Notes: a model not told the origin generated them from the letters alone. 64,000 bases of DNA from Sphingomonas echinoides (GCF_029623395.1 NZ_JAPYKK010000008.1:80432-144431); one strand, 5' to 3'; counted from the first letter of the stretch, positions 1 to 8,592 are shown. Program-made: numbers and translations.

Positions 1-779
1 CCAAGGTCGTCCACCAAACGTATCCCACCCGGGATCTGCCCGAAGTTCTTCGGAACGGGCTAAATCGCTGGATGGCGGAAAACCCCAGCTGGGCGTTTCG
101 CCTCTATTCCTCCGACGAGCGCGAAGCGTTCATAAGGGACGCTTATGGCGACGAGATCTTGCAAACGTATCGCAAGATACGACCGGAATATGGTGCTGCG
201 CGTGCGGACTTGTTTCGGTACCTTTTGATCTACCGGCTTGGCGGGGTCTATCTCGATATCAAGAGCCGTTTTACGGTCCCGATCGACGACGTGATCCGTG
301 GCGACGAGGGCTTCATCGTATCGCAATGGCGCAATGATCAAGGCAGCGAACATGCCGGGATCGGGCTTTTACCGGAGCTCGCGGATATCCCGGGCGGCGA
401 ATTTCAGCAGTGGCACGTGATCGCCTGCCCCGGTCATCCTTTCCTCCGTGCCGTCATCATTGCGGTATTGGCCAATATCGACAGTTATAGCCCATGGTTT
501 ACCAATGTCGGCCGCATTGGCGTGCTGCGGTTGACCGGACCGATTGTCTATACCCGCGCGATTGCACCCTTGCTCGAAGACTATCCCCATGTTCGGATCG
601 TCGGGGAAGGCCACATTGCGATGCAGTATAGCGCCTATGAGCGCGCGCAGATTTTCACGACGAAACACTATTCGCAACTGACGGTTCCGGTCGTCCGTAC
701 CGGAACAGCGGGAGAACTGTCCGGCTGGCTATTCCGTCGCGCACTGGGTTTGAAGGCTCTTCTCAAACGCGGGGGATAA
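1..779 (+). CDS. OCH1/GT32-like glycosyltransferase, 5'-truncated
   Basis: The frame is open from base 3, so the gene begins before the window. The first visible residues (KVVHQTYPTRDLP, then W..NPSW.FRLYS) are the N-terminal signature of the sugar-binding DXD / OCH1 family (Gly_transf_sug, GT32-like), which transfers sugars onto glycans such as capsule or exopolysaccharide. The later Y-G-A-A-R-A-D-L-F-R-Y and GGVYLDIKS blocks are the nucleotide-sugar and metal site. The canonical DxD reads D-I-K here, a variant I believe occurs in bacterial members. About 258 residues are visible and only a few N-terminal residues should be missing. An internal ATG at 72 is not the true start because the homology continues upstream. 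Acceptor and donor are unknown. Confidence 0.85.
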   Translation, partial: KVVHQTYPTRDLPEVLRNGLNRWMAENPSWAFRLYSSDEREAFIRDAYGDEILQTYRKIRPEYGAARADLFRYLLIYRLGGVYLDIKSRFTVPIDDVIRGDEGFIVSQWRNDQGSEHAGIGLLPELADIPGGEFQQWHVIACPGHPFLRAVIIAVLANIDSYSPWFTNVGRIGVLRLTGPIVYTRAIAPLLEDYPHVRIVGEGHIAMQYSAYERAQIFTTKHYSQLTVPVVRTGTAGELSGWLFRRALGLKALLKRGG

Positions 780-798
780 GCTTAGTCCACGCCAGCCT

Positions 799-1584
799 TC
801 AATGCCCACCACGGCAGGCCAGCGCTTCAAGGATATCCTCGATCCGTGCAGGATCTCCGGCCGCGACGACTTCGCCGACGCTGTCGGCGGTCAGCGGGTC
901 CCCCGCCCAGTCGCACATCCGCCCGCCGGCACCCTCGACGATCGGCACCAGGGCCGCGAAATCGTGCAGCTTGAGTTCGGCCTCGACCACGACGTCGAGC
1001 CAACCGCTCGCGACACAACCGTAATTGTAGCAATCCCCGCCCAGTACCGTGCTGCGCACCGCCGCATCGAGATGCTCGAAGGCATGCAGCTGCTCATCCT
1101 TGAACAGCGCGGGCGAGGTCGTTGCGAGCAGCGCCTGGCTTAGCTCGGGACAGCGGCGCGTGACGGCTGGCTTGCCGTTGAACAGCGTCGGCTTGCCCGT
1201 CGTGCCGACCCAGCGCTCCCCGATGATCGGCTGATCGATCACGCCGAGCATCGGCCACCCCTCGACCACCAGCGCAATCAACGTCCCGAAGATCGGTCGC
1301 CCGGAGATGAACGCGCGCGTGCCGTCGATCGGATCGAGCACCCAGGCGCGGCCTGACGTCCCTTCGCGCACGCCATATTCCTCGCCGATGACCGCGTCGT
1401 CGGGGAACGCACGCTCGATCAGCGTGCGCATCGCCGCTTCGGCTGCGCGATCGGCGAGCGTGACGGGCGACGCGTCGCCTTTCATCTCAAGCCCTTGTTC
1501 TGTCCGCCAATACGGACGGATGGCGGCCCCTGCGGCGTCGGCGAGCGCGGCGGCAAGGGAAAGATCGGATTCGGTAATTCGCAT
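799..1584 (-). CDS. hisN: Histidinol-phosphatase, inositol-monophosphatase family
   Basis: A 261-residue Mg-dependent phosphatase of the inositol monophosphatase superfamily. The metal-binding motifs GEEYG and DPIDGTRAF are intact, as is the C-terminal aspartate region (LHDFAALVPIVEGAGG). Alphaproteobacterial proteins of this length and motif set usually hydrolyse histidinol phosphate in histidine synthesis (HisN), although inositol-1-phosphatase or a nucleotide phosphatase cannot be excluded from sequence alone. The open frame runs much further upstream, but the ATG starting MRITESDL is chosen because family homology begins there and the upstream part overlaps the divergent gene. It stands alone, transcribed away from pldA. 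Confidence 0.85.
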   Translation of the reverse strand: MRITESDLSLAAALADAAGAAIRPYWRTEQGLEMKGDASPVTLADRAAEAAMRTLIERAFPDDAVIGEEYGVREGTSGRAWVLDPIDGTRAFISGRPIFGTLIALVVEGWPMLGVIDQPIIGERWVGTTGKPTLFNGKPAVTRRCPELSQALLATTSPALFKDEQLHAFEHLDAAVRSTVLGGDCYNYGCVASGWLDVVVEAELKLHDFAALVPIVEGAGGRMCDWAGDPLTADSVGEVVAAGDPARIEDILEALACRGGH

Positions 1585-1680
1585 TCGCCCTGCGTAATCC
1601 GGCTGGCGCGAAATCGCCAGTCCGTGCAAGTCGCGAACGCCATGCGAACGGTGCCATCGGGGTGAACGGGGTCGGGAATC

Positions 1681-2796
1681 ATGAAAGTTTTCAAACGATT
1701 TGCGGCGTCGGCGTGCCTCGTTCCCATCGCCCTCGCAGCAACACCGGCAACCGCCCAATTGCGCCCGCTGATCGACCCACCCGCTTCGGCGGAGGAAGCG
1801 CGCGCGGGGATCGATGTTTTCGTGATCAACGAAACACAGGCGGTGCAACCTGCCGTGGGTCCGAGCGAAATCGAAACCGTTGCCAAGGACGGAACGCATC
1901 TGCGGTTCGTCGCGGCTGCCGATAGCGCTGCGACGGTCGCGCCCGGTGGTTTTGCACGGCTTCGGTATCATCTGGCGGCATCCGACCCGGTTGTTGCGGT
2001 TGCGGGCAATTCCCCCACCGCGCAATCTGCCGAGCAGAAACCCCCGATCGTCGTGGCCTCGAGTGCCACCGGGGCAAAGGGCGAAACGGTGATCGCGACC
2101 TCGCGCGGTGGAACGGGCGGGTTTCTCGACCGCCTTCGCCCCTATGCACCAACCTATGCCGTGATGGGCGCCGGCAGCTCGGGCTCGAAAGTCACCGCCA
2201 GCTTCGATTTCCGGCTAATCGGGCGTGAGGATGGAGCGCGACTCGACTTTGCCTACACCCATACCTTCTTCCTTGCGACCGACCGGCCATCCGCTCCGCT
2301 CACCGCGCAAGGGTTCTCGCCCGAAGTGTTCATCGACGTGCCGATCCAGCGAACGCTGACGATCGGGGGCGGGTATCGCCATGATTCGAATGGCGGCGGC
2401 GTGACCAACTCGATCGACGTCAACCGGTTCTATTTGCGCGCGAATAAATCGATTCCGATCGGGAACGGCTGGGCGATCGGGATCACGCCGATGGTCTGGG
2501 GCTATTTTGGTGACCAGGGACTCGCCCCAGATCTGGACCGGTATTACGGCTACAGCTCGCTCGGCCTGTCGATCGGTCAGCGTGATGGCTTGAAAGTCGT
2601 TCTCACCGGACGTGGCAATCCGGGGACGGGCAAGGGCAGCACGGAGTCCTTCGTCTCCTATCCGCTTGCCCGGATCAGCCAGACCTTGCCGCATGTCTAT
2701 CTTTTCGGGGAATTTTTCACGGGTTACGGTGAGACGCTGGTTGCGTACAATCGTATCGTCAACCACGCCCGCTTCGGGATCGCCATCACACGCTGA
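1681..2796 (+). CDS. pldA: Outer-membrane phospholipase A (OMPLA)
   Basis: A 371-residue protein with a signal peptide ending near ATAQ (residue 26). The C-terminal half is a predicted 12-strand barrel. The OMPLA catalytic triad is visible as H234 and S236 in the motif YRHDSNG and N248 fourteen residues later, the same spacing as H142/S144/N156 of the E. coli enzyme. It should hydrolyse outer-membrane phospholipids that have flipped to the outer leaflet, using calcium and dimerisation. The C-terminus ends in alternating hydrophobic residues typical of a barrel strand. The first 150 residues after the signal peptide are an alanine-rich extension without obvious homology, longer than in enterobacterial PldA. 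Confidence 0.88.
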   Translation: MKVFKRFAASACLVPIALAATPATAQLRPLIDPPASAEEARAGIDVFVINETQAVQPAVGPSEIETVAKDGTHLRFVAAADSAATVAPGGFARLRYHLAASDPVVAVAGNSPTAQSAEQKPPIVVASSATGAKGETVIATSRGGTGGFLDRLRPYAPTYAVMGAGSSGSKVTASFDFRLIGREDGARLDFAYTHTFFLATDRPSAPLTAQGFSPEVFIDVPIQRTLTIGGGYRHDSNGGGVTNSIDVNRFYLRANKSIPIGNGWAIGITPMVWGYFGDQGLAPDLDRYYGYSSLGLSIGQRDGLKVVLTGRGNPGTGKGSTESFVSYPLARISQTLPHVYLFGEFFTGYGETLVAYNRIVNHARFGIAITR

Positions 2797-2833
2797 CGGC
2801 GGAGCGACGGGAACCGGAGCGGTTTTCGGTCAC

Positions 2834-2895
2834 GCTAAATTAGCAGTTTGCGGATAGGCCTTCCGTCGGGGAAGGCATCGTACCTGTACGATGCC
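2834..2895. repeat. Cluster of palindromes upstream of the diguanylate cyclase
   Basis: Three dyads lie in about 60 bases between pldA and the next gene. They are GCTAA-a-TTAGC (2834-2844), GCCTTCC-N5-GGAAGGC (2858-2876), and GGCATCGTAC-ct-GTACGATGCC (2874-2895). The last is a perfect 10-bp inverted repeat that ends 26 bases before the diguanylate cyclase ATG. It could be a repressor operator. The middle hairpin could terminate pldA, but no T-run follows. Confidence 0.6.
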
Positions 2896-2921
2896 GCGGG
2901 TTTAAGGGACGCTCGGGAACG

Positions 2922-3941
2922 ATGGCTACGGCAAGGGAAGCACGACTGGAAACGGTCGAGTACCGGGCCGATCAGGTGTTCGGGCGAATTGGGAAATTCC
3001 TGACCGAGCATCGTCTTAGTCCGGACCCGCTGCATTATGCCTTTGCCTACCGCGTCATCAGTCAGCCCGATGGGGTCCTGGCGAAATCGGTTGCGGCCCT
3101 GACGGAGGGCGGCATCCGGCTTACCGCACGGGACATTGAAAAACTCGGCGGCCAGATCACGAATGGACAAGCATCGACGATACCGGAGGTTTGTGATCCG
3201 GTCGCGGGGCTGGTCGCCCAGACTCAGATGCAGGTCGAGGGTTTCACCGACATGATGCACGCGATCCGTGCGGAAACGCAAGGATTCGGACGCGATCTCG
3301 CGGCAAGCGCGGACGCGATGCGTACGGTCGATAGCACGGTCGATATGGTGCAACTGACTGAAGTCATGCTCGATCGCGTACAGTCCGCAGAAGCACGGCT
3401 GGCGGCCGCGACGCACGAAGCGGAGGAATTGCGGCTGAAGCTGGAGGAGGCGCAGAGCAATGCGCGGAGCGACCCACTCACCAACCTGCCCAACCGGCGC
3501 GCCTTCGAGGAATGCTTCGTCCAGCACAGCAGCGGGGGAGAAACCCTCTGTCTGGCGGTATGCGACGTGGATCGCTTCAAGCGCGTCAACGACCGCTTTG
3601 GCCATTCGGTCGGGGACCGAGTTCTCAAGGCGATCGCCGAGACGTTGCTCAAGAATTGTGCCGGCCACATGGTCGCGCGCTACGGCGGTGAAGAATTTAC
3701 CGTGCTGTTCGTGGGGATTACCCTGGAAGAGGCCTATGCCACGCTCGAACGCGCCCGCGCGACGGTTGCGGAAAAGCGATACCGGCTGCGGGAATCCGAC
3801 GAGCCGCTCGGTGCGGTGACCTTCTCGGCCGGGGTAACACAGGCACATCCCGACGAATTTCTGGGGTCCGCGTTCGGACGCGCGGACAAACTGCTGTACG
3901 CGGCTAAGGACGCCGGGCGGAACCAGATCCGACGCGTTTAG
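2922..3941 (+). CDS. GGDEF diguanylate cyclase
   Basis: A 339-residue soluble protein. Residues 1-150 are a helical N-terminus without a recognised sensor domain, residues 150-180 look like a coiled coil, and residues 180-339 form a GGDEF domain. The active site reads RYGGEEF (GGEEF at 255-259), and the preceding DPLTNLPNRRAFE and D-V-D-R-F-K-R-V-N-D motifs are intact, so it should make cyclic di-GMP. The inhibitory I-site RxxD is absent (residues 246-249 are C-A-G-H), suggesting no product feedback. No EAL domain is present. Its c-di-GMP could be read by the PilZ protein in the motility island, which is inference. Confidence 0.92.
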   Translation: MATAREARLETVEYRADQVFGRIGKFLTEHRLSPDPLHYAFAYRVISQPDGVLAKSVAALTEGGIRLTARDIEKLGGQITNGQASTIPEVCDPVAGLVAQTQMQVEGFTDMMHAIRAETQGFGRDLAASADAMRTVDSTVDMVQLTEVMLDRVQSAEARLAAATHEAEELRLKLEEAQSNARSDPLTNLPNRRAFEECFVQHSSGGETLCLAVCDVDRFKRVNDRFGHSVGDRVLKAIAETLLKNCAGHMVARYGGEEFTVLFVGITLEEAYATLERARATVAEKRYRLRESDEPLGAVTFSAGVTQAHPDEFLGSAFGRADKLLYAAKDAGRNQIRRV

Positions 3942-4036
3942 GGATCTGTGCCAACTCTTGGTGCAATGCACTGCGTCACTGCCCGCTCAATGAAACGATG
4001 CAAAACTTTTCTGTTGTTCCTCAATAGTGTACCAAA

Positions 4037-4053
4037 CTGGCACGCTCCCTGCA
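4037..4053 (+). promoter_or_regulatory. Sigma-54 (RpoN) -24/-12 promoter
   Basis: The element reads CTGGCACG-N4-CTGCA, one base from the consensus YTGGCACGNNNNTTGCW. The GG and GC dinucleotides are exactly 10 bases apart. Transcription would start near 4064, giving a leader of about 50 bases for the small membrane protein. A perfect GTGCA-a-TGCAC dyad at 3961-3971, about 95 bases upstream of the start, is a candidate site for the required AAA+ enhancer-binding activator. No such activator is encoded in this window. Confidence 0.82.
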
Positions 4054-4112
4054 GAGCATCTCCCGTCGGCAATCGGATGGTCCGGGACGCCGATCCACAG
4101 GGAGATCCTATC

Positions 4113-4223
4113 ATGACCACTCGTTTCGAAGCCGTTCAGCGCGTTGCCTTCTCGCTTGTTGCCGCTCTGATCCTGACGACCGTACTTGCTTCGACGGCGG
4201 TCTCGTTCGTTCCGGTCGCATGA
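4113..4223 (+). CDS. 36-residue single-pass membrane protein
   Basis: The start is an ATG with a GGGAGA-type ribosome-binding site 8 bases upstream. The protein has a short polar N-terminus (MTTRFEAVQR) and one hydrophobic helix over roughly residues 11-36, ending directly at the C-terminus. That is an N-in membrane peptide with almost no periplasmic tail. From memory, similar peptides (MxxRFExVQR followed by a TM helix) occur in other sphingomonads with no assigned function. The sigma-54 promoter is the strongest evidence that it is a real, conditionally expressed gene. A link to envelope or phage-shock-type stress is inference from the promoter class only. Confidence 0.7.
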   Translation: MTTRFEAVQRVAFSLVAALILTTVLASTAVSFVPVA

Positions 4224-4313
4224 CCGGGCGGACGGGGACGCCGTCCCCGAATACCCGTCATGCCGGCTGACACCTTACTCGATCCGCGCTAGCCTCATCG
4301 CAGAGGTGGCATC

Positions 4314-5765
4314 ATGGTCCGAGCGCGCATACCCGTTACCTTTCTGACACTTGCGGCGCTGCTGTCCGCATGCGGCGGCGGGGGCGGAGGATCGACCGGA
4401 GCGACGACCGTTACCGCGACCCCGACGCCATCACCCACGCCCGCAACCGCGAGCTGTTCTTTGCGCGATCGGCAGGACTGGGCGGCGGCGCAGTTGCGCG
4501 AATGGTATCTGTTTCCGGAGACGCTGCTCGCGACGATCAGCCCGACCGCGTATGCGACGGTACCCGATTATATCGACGCGCTGACCGCCACTGCGCGGGC
4601 CCAGCGCAAGGACCGCTTCTTCACCTATCTCACGTCAATCGCGTCCGAAAATTCCTATTACGCGTCGGGAGCGAGTGCGGGTTTCGGGTTCCGACTGTCG
4701 TCCGACGCCGATGCCCGAAGGGTGTTCGTCGCGGAAAGCTTTGAGGGGACCGCGGCCGCCGCGGCAGGGATCGACCGGGGCACGGAAATCCTCGCGATCG
4801 GCACGAATACCAGTGACTTACGAACGGTCGATACGATCATCGCGGCGCAAGGGGCGGCAGGCGTTACCGAGGCGCTCGGGCCCAGTACGACCGGGACCAC
4901 GCGCGTCCTGCGGATTACCGACGCGACCGGCACGCGAACCATATCGGTCACCAAGACCGACTATGCGCTGACCCCGGTATCGAGCCGCTATGGTGCTCAA
5001 ATCCTGACAGATTCTGGCGAGCAAGTCGGGTATATCAATCTGCGCAGCTTCATCTCGACCGCCGATCCGGCACTTCGCGCGGCCTTCGAGCGGTTCAAGG
5101 CGGCGGGCGTGACCCGCGTCATCATCGACGTGCGCTACAATGGCGGGGGGCTGGTTTCGATCGCGGAGGTGTTGGCGAACCTGCTCGGCGGCGCGCGTGC
5201 GTCAACGGATGTCATTGATTATACGACGTTTCGCCCCGAGAAATCGTCCAACAACGAAACCGCCTTTTACGTCAAACAGCCGCAGTCGATCAGCCCGACG
5301 CGGATCGCCTTTATCGGGACGCAGGGCACCGCCTCCGCCAGCGAGCTTGTGATTGCCCAGGCGGTTCCCTATTTCCATACCAATGCGGCGCTGATCGGGA
5401 CCAATACGTTCGGAAAGCCGGTCGGGCAGATCGCGCTGGACCGTCCAGAATGCGACGATCGGCTGCGGGTCATTGCCTTTTCACTGCAGAATGCTGCCCG
5501 TCAGGGTGCGTATTACGACGGTTTGACATCCATTATGGAAGCAAGTTGTCGTGCTGGCGACGATTTGACGCATCAAATGGGCGACCCGCAGGAATCGTCG
5601 ACGCGCGCGGCGCTCGACTATCTGGCGGGGCGGACGTGCACGCCCATTTCGGGGACTGCGGGGTCGCAGGGGGCGCTGTCGCTGCGGACATCCGCACGCT
5701 CGCTCGAGCTGCTGACGCCCGAGCGCCCCGACACGACGCAACGCGAAGTGCCGGGGTCGTTCTGA
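4314..5765 (+). CDS. S41 family (C-terminal-processing type) peptidase lipoprotein
   Basis: A 483-residue protein with a lipobox LLSAC (Cys20) followed by a glycine- and Ser/Thr/Pro-rich linker, so it is a predicted envelope lipoprotein. A PDZ-like region covers roughly residues 110-215. The peptidase S41 core follows, with VRYNGGG and the nucleophile motif TASASE at 339-344. It resembles tail-specific proteases that degrade or process periplasmic and cell-surface proteins, but the substrate is unknown. About 85 C-terminal residues beyond the catalytic domain are unassigned. It appears monocistronic. Confidence 0.88.
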   Translation: MVRARIPVTFLTLAALLSACGGGGGGSTGATTVTATPTPSPTPATASCSLRDRQDWAAAQLREWYLFPETLLATISPTAYATVPDYIDALTATARAQRKDRFFTYLTSIASENSYYASGASAGFGFRLSSDADARRVFVAESFEGTAAAAAGIDRGTEILAIGTNTSDLRTVDTIIAAQGAAGVTEALGPSTTGTTRVLRITDATGTRTISVTKTDYALTPVSSRYGAQILTDSGEQVGYINLRSFISTADPALRAAFERFKAAGVTRVIIDVRYNGGGLVSIAEVLANLLGGARASTDVIDYTTFRPEKSSNNETAFYVKQPQSISPTRIAFIGTQGTASASELVIAQAVPYFHTNAALIGTNTFGKPVGQIALDRPECDDRLRVIAFSLQNAARQGAYYDGLTSIMEASCRAGDDLTHQMGDPQESSTRAALDYLAGRTCTPISGTAGSQGALSLRTSARSLELLTPERPDTTQREVPGSF

Positions 5766-5775
5766 AGCCGGTCGC

Positions 5776-6288
5776 TCAGGCGGCGGCTTCGGCCTTCGGG
5801 TTGGTCTTGCTGGTCGCCATCGCGGTCAGCTTGTCGTCGGTCGCATATTCCTCGTCGAGCGTTTCCTGGAGGATCGCTGCGATCTGGTCGCGGCCGAGCT
5901 GCTTGGACCAGGCGATCAACGTGCCGTAGCGCGTGATCTCATAATGCTCGACCGCTTGGGCCGAAGCGATCAGCGCCGCGTCCAGCACGGCCTTGTCGGC
6001 GATTTCGCTCGCGACTTCGTTGGCTTCCTTGATGATGCCTTCGATTGCCGGACACGTTGCGCCCTTGGGCTGTTCGCCGAGCAAGTCGAAGACTTGCTCG
6101 AGGCGACGGATCTGGCCTTCGGTTTCGAGCAGATGCGTCTGGAAGCCGGCCTTGAGCGCGCTGTCGGTCGCCTTGTCGATCATCTTGGGCAGCGCCTTGG
6201 TGATCTGGTTCTCGGCATAATAGACGTCCTGCAGCTGATGCAGGAACAGGTCTTCGAAGGTCACGATATCCTTGGTGAACAAGCCCAT
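5776..6288 (-). CDS. yciE: DUF892 ferritin-like protein (YciE family)
   Basis: A 170-residue four-helix-bundle protein (MGLFTKDIVTFEDLFLHQL, then YYAENQITKALPKM). Glutamates and histidines at helix positions (for example VEHYEITRYGTL) are typical of the YciE/DUF892 ferritin-like family. These proteins bind a di-iron site and are usually expressed under general stress, but their biochemical role is unsettled. GAGGA lies 8 bases before the ATG. It is divergent from the small basic protein and PhnA-domain genes. A GCAAC-N17-GTT sequence at 6365-6389 (minus strand) is one mismatch from the alphaproteobacterial EcfG stress promoter, which is weak evidence. Confidence 0.88.
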   Translation of the reverse strand: MGLFTKDIVTFEDLFLHQLQDVYYAENQITKALPKMIDKATDSALKAGFQTHLLETEGQIRRLEQVFDLLGEQPKGATCPAIEGIIKEANEVASEIADKAVLDAALIASAQAVEHYEITRYGTLIAWSKQLGRDQIAAILQETLDEEYATDDKLTAMATSKTNPKAEAAA

Positions 6289-6519
6289 GTCGTCGATCCT
6301 CGAATATGATGTGGGGGGGTGGGGTAGCCGGACGCGAGGGGTGGCACGTCCGGCGTGTCATCTAAACGGTCGGGTCTCGTGGTGGTTGCGTCGCGCGTGA
6401 TAAATAGCAGCGGTGCCGGACGTGCGGTGGCCGCACCGCGGCGAAACGAATTGATGCCGCGGAATCGGGCGTTCGGCGCTAGGAAGGCGGCGGGGCGTTC
6501 CGCTCCGAAAGGATGCCCG

Positions 6520-6648
6520 ATGGCGAAGAGCCAAAAGAAATCGAACAAGGAAACGCGCAAGCCCAAGGCCGAGAAGGCCCCCAAGGCGAACGCATCCAAC
6601 CCGACGACCAAGGGACAACCGGTCGCCATGGTCAACATCAAGGGGTGA
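6520..6648 (+). CDS. 42-residue lysine-rich basic protein
   Basis: The ATG is preceded by a GAAAGGA ribosome-binding site. The product begins MAKSQKKSNKETRKPKAEK and stays lysine/alanine rich to the end (VAMVNIKG), with no membrane segment. Its stop codon is two bases before the next ATG, so it is translated together with the PhnA-domain gene. The composition suggests a nucleic-acid-associated or intrinsically disordered stress peptide, but I recognise no characterised family. Confidence 0.65.
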   Translation: MAKSQKKSNKETRKPKAEKAPKANASNPTTKGQPVAMVNIKG

Positions 6649-6650
6649 GC

Positions 6651-6974
6651 ATGGCAGATACCGACACGACCCAGGACGATGCCTTCGTTTATGACGAAGC
6701 CAGCGGCGAATGGATCAGCGCATCCGACGCGGCCACCAAGACGACCACCGACGACGGCGCGGTCGTGGTCCGCGATTCGGTCGGGAATATCCTGGCCGAT
6801 GGCGATCAAGTCACGCTGATCAAGGACCTGACCGTCAAGGGCGCAGGGCAGACGCTCAAGCGCGGGACGCTGATCAAATCGATTCGGCTGACCGGCGACG
6901 CGCAGGAGATCGACTGTCGCTTCGACGGGATCAAGGGCCTCGTCCTGCGCGCGGAGTTCGTCAAGAAACGCTGA
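6651..6974 (+). CDS. PhnA/YjdM C-terminal domain protein
   Basis: A 107-residue protein. From about residue 38, the block VVRDSVGNILADGDQVTLIK followed by DLTVKGAGQTLKRGT and ending in LRAEFVKKR is the C-terminal domain of PhnA/YjdM proteins. The N-terminal zinc ribbon of full-length YjdM is missing and replaced by an acidic segment (TDTTQDDAFVYDEASGEW). Despite the historical name, this family is not established as phosphonate-degrading. It is coupled to the 42-residue gene upstream and divergent from yciE, a grouping that fits stress physiology rather than phosphonate use. Confidence 0.85.
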   Translation: MADTDTTQDDAFVYDEASGEWISASDAATKTTTDDGAVVVRDSVGNILADGDQVTLIKDLTVKGAGQTLKRGTLIKSIRLTGDAQEIDCRFDGIKGLVLRAEFVKKR

Positions 6975-7001
6975 TCCGCGCGGGCACGACCGTCGCGACG
7001 C

Positions 7002-8432
7002 TCAGACCAGAGCGTTGCGGCGGATCAGTTCGCGGTACCAGGCGGCGCTCAACTTGGGGGTGCGGACCTGTGTCGCGAAATCGACATGGTGGATGCCGAA
7101 CCGCTTGGTGAAACCGTCCGCCCATTCGAAATTGTCCATCAAGCTCCACAGGAAATACCCTTTCAGCGGGTATCCCTCGACCGTCGCGCGGTGGAACTCG
7201 GCGAGATAGTTGCGCAAGTACATGATCCGGTCGCTGTCATCGATCCGGCCGTCGACGATCGGGTCGTCCGCCGACGTGCCATTCTCCGAGATGTAGAGTG
7301 CCTTGGGCGCCCACAATTCGCTGACCGTCCGCACGCCCCAATACGCGACTTCGGGGCCGACATAGAGCCAGGGTGACGCCATCCGCGGCGATGAGGGCAG
7401 ATGCGGGAGGGTCTTGTATCCGGTCGGCCCCGTGTCGGCGCGGACGTAGGTGGGTGCGTAGATGTTGAGCGCGACGAAATCGAGCGGACTGCCGATGACC
7501 GCCATGTCGCCCGATGCGACGCGCGGCGCGTTGCGGCCTTCGCGCGCGAGATAGCCGTCGGTGTAGCGCCCCTCCATCACCGCGGTCAGGAACATCGCGT
7601 TTTCCTCGCGCACCGCGGTCTTTGCGGCGGCGATGTGCTCGGGTGTTTCGATGACGGGGACGTAGAAATTGGCATTGTCGGCAATCCCGACCTGGGTTCC
7701 GCTGCGGGCATGCGCCCGGATCGCCTGGACGCCGAGCCCGTGCGCGAGCACGCCGTGGTGACGGACCTGATTGGCTGCGGCCGGGGGCAGGTGCAGCCCG
7801 GGCGCGTGGCGGCCTTCGACATGGCCGAGGTCGGTGAAGCAGCGCAGTTCGTTCACCGTCATGAAGTGCCCGACCCGGTCGGACAATTTCCCCGCCACAT
7901 GCCCCGCATAGTCCGCGAAGGCATAAGCGGTATCGCGCGATTGCCAGCCGCCCGGCAGCGCTTCGGGCAAATCCCAATGGAACAGCGTGACATAGGGTGT
8001 GATCCCGGCGGCGAGCAGCGCGTCGATCAGCCTGTCGTAATAGGCCATGCCCTTGGGGTTGGGAGTCCCGCGCCCCTGCGGGAAGATCCGCGACCAGGCG
8101 ATCGAGAGCCGGTACGCCTTGACGCCGAGATTTTTGAGCAGCGCGATGTCTTCGCCATAGCGATGGTAGCTGTCACACGCCGTATCGCCGGTATCGCCGT
8201 TCGCGACCCGCCCGGCGGTGTGCGCGAACACATCCCAGTTGGTCTTGCCGCGACCGTCCTCGGCCACCGCCCCCTCGATCTGGTAGGATGCGGTCGCGCA
8301 CCCCCACACGAAATGCTCCGGAAAGCCGAGATTGCCGGGTTTTGGCGGCACCGCGCCGATTGCTGCCCCGGTTGGCGTCGCGACTGCCGCCGCCGCCGTC
8401 AAACCCGATTTCATGAAATGCCGCCGATCCAT
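7002..8432 (-). CDS. GH1 family beta-glucosidase with Tat-type signal
   Basis: A 476-residue family 1 glycoside hydrolase. The acid/base glutamate is E195 in TVNEL (usually NEP) and the nucleophile is E383 in YISENG. The N-terminal FVWGCATASYQIEG and C-terminal FLWSLMDNFEWADG substrate-site blocks are present. The chosen ATG gives MDRRHFMKSG followed by a hydrophobic alanine stretch, a twin-arginine-like export signal, so the enzyme is probably periplasmic. It should cleave beta-linked glucosides such as cellobiose or aryl glucosides. It lies downstream of the TonB receptor on the same strand, but a terminator separates them, so it may have its own promoter. Confidence 0.92.
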   Translation of the reverse strand: MDRRHFMKSGLTAAAAVATPTGAAIGAVPPKPGNLGFPEHFVWGCATASYQIEGAVAEDGRGKTNWDVFAHTAGRVANGDTGDTACDSYHRYGEDIALLKNLGVKAYRLSIAWSRIFPQGRGTPNPKGMAYYDRLIDALLAAGITPYVTLFHWDLPEALPGGWQSRDTAYAFADYAGHVAGKLSDRVGHFMTVNELRCFTDLGHVEGRHAPGLHLPPAAANQVRHHGVLAHGLGVQAIRAHARSGTQVGIADNANFYVPVIETPEHIAAAKTAVREENAMFLTAVMEGRYTDGYLAREGRNAPRVASGDMAVIGSPLDFVALNIYAPTYVRADTGPTGYKTLPHLPSSPRMASPWLYVGPEVAYWGVRTVSELWAPKALYISENGTSADDPIVDGRIDDSDRIMYLRNYLAEFHRATVEGYPLKGYFLWSLMDNFEWADGFTKRFGIHHVDFATQVRTPKLSAAWYRELIRRNALV

Positions 8433-8510
8433 CGCTGGTCCCCCATGTCGTATCGTTGCGTCGCTACCGCGCATGTCCTCGCTCGCGGACGGAGGTCGCT
8501 GCAGTCGTGT

Positions 8511-8548
8511 CGAAAAGAGGGGGAGCCACGGTATGCCGTGACTCCCCC
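8511..8548 (-). terminator. Rho-independent terminator after the TonB receptor
   Basis: The bases at 8519-8531 and 8536-8548 form a 13-bp stem with one mismatch and a TATG loop. On the minus strand it is followed by TCTTTT. It sits 45 bases beyond the receptor stop codon and before the beta-glucosidase. Confidence 0.75.
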
Positions 8549-8592
8549 GTGTCGTGCCCCGCGCGGCGCGCCACGGGGGGGTTAGCCAAGCG

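Noticed and set aside
6365..6389. EcfG general-stress promoter upstream of yciE
   Set aside because: GCAAC-N17-GTT has a mismatch in the -35 motif. Mentioned in the gene entry but not called as a feature.
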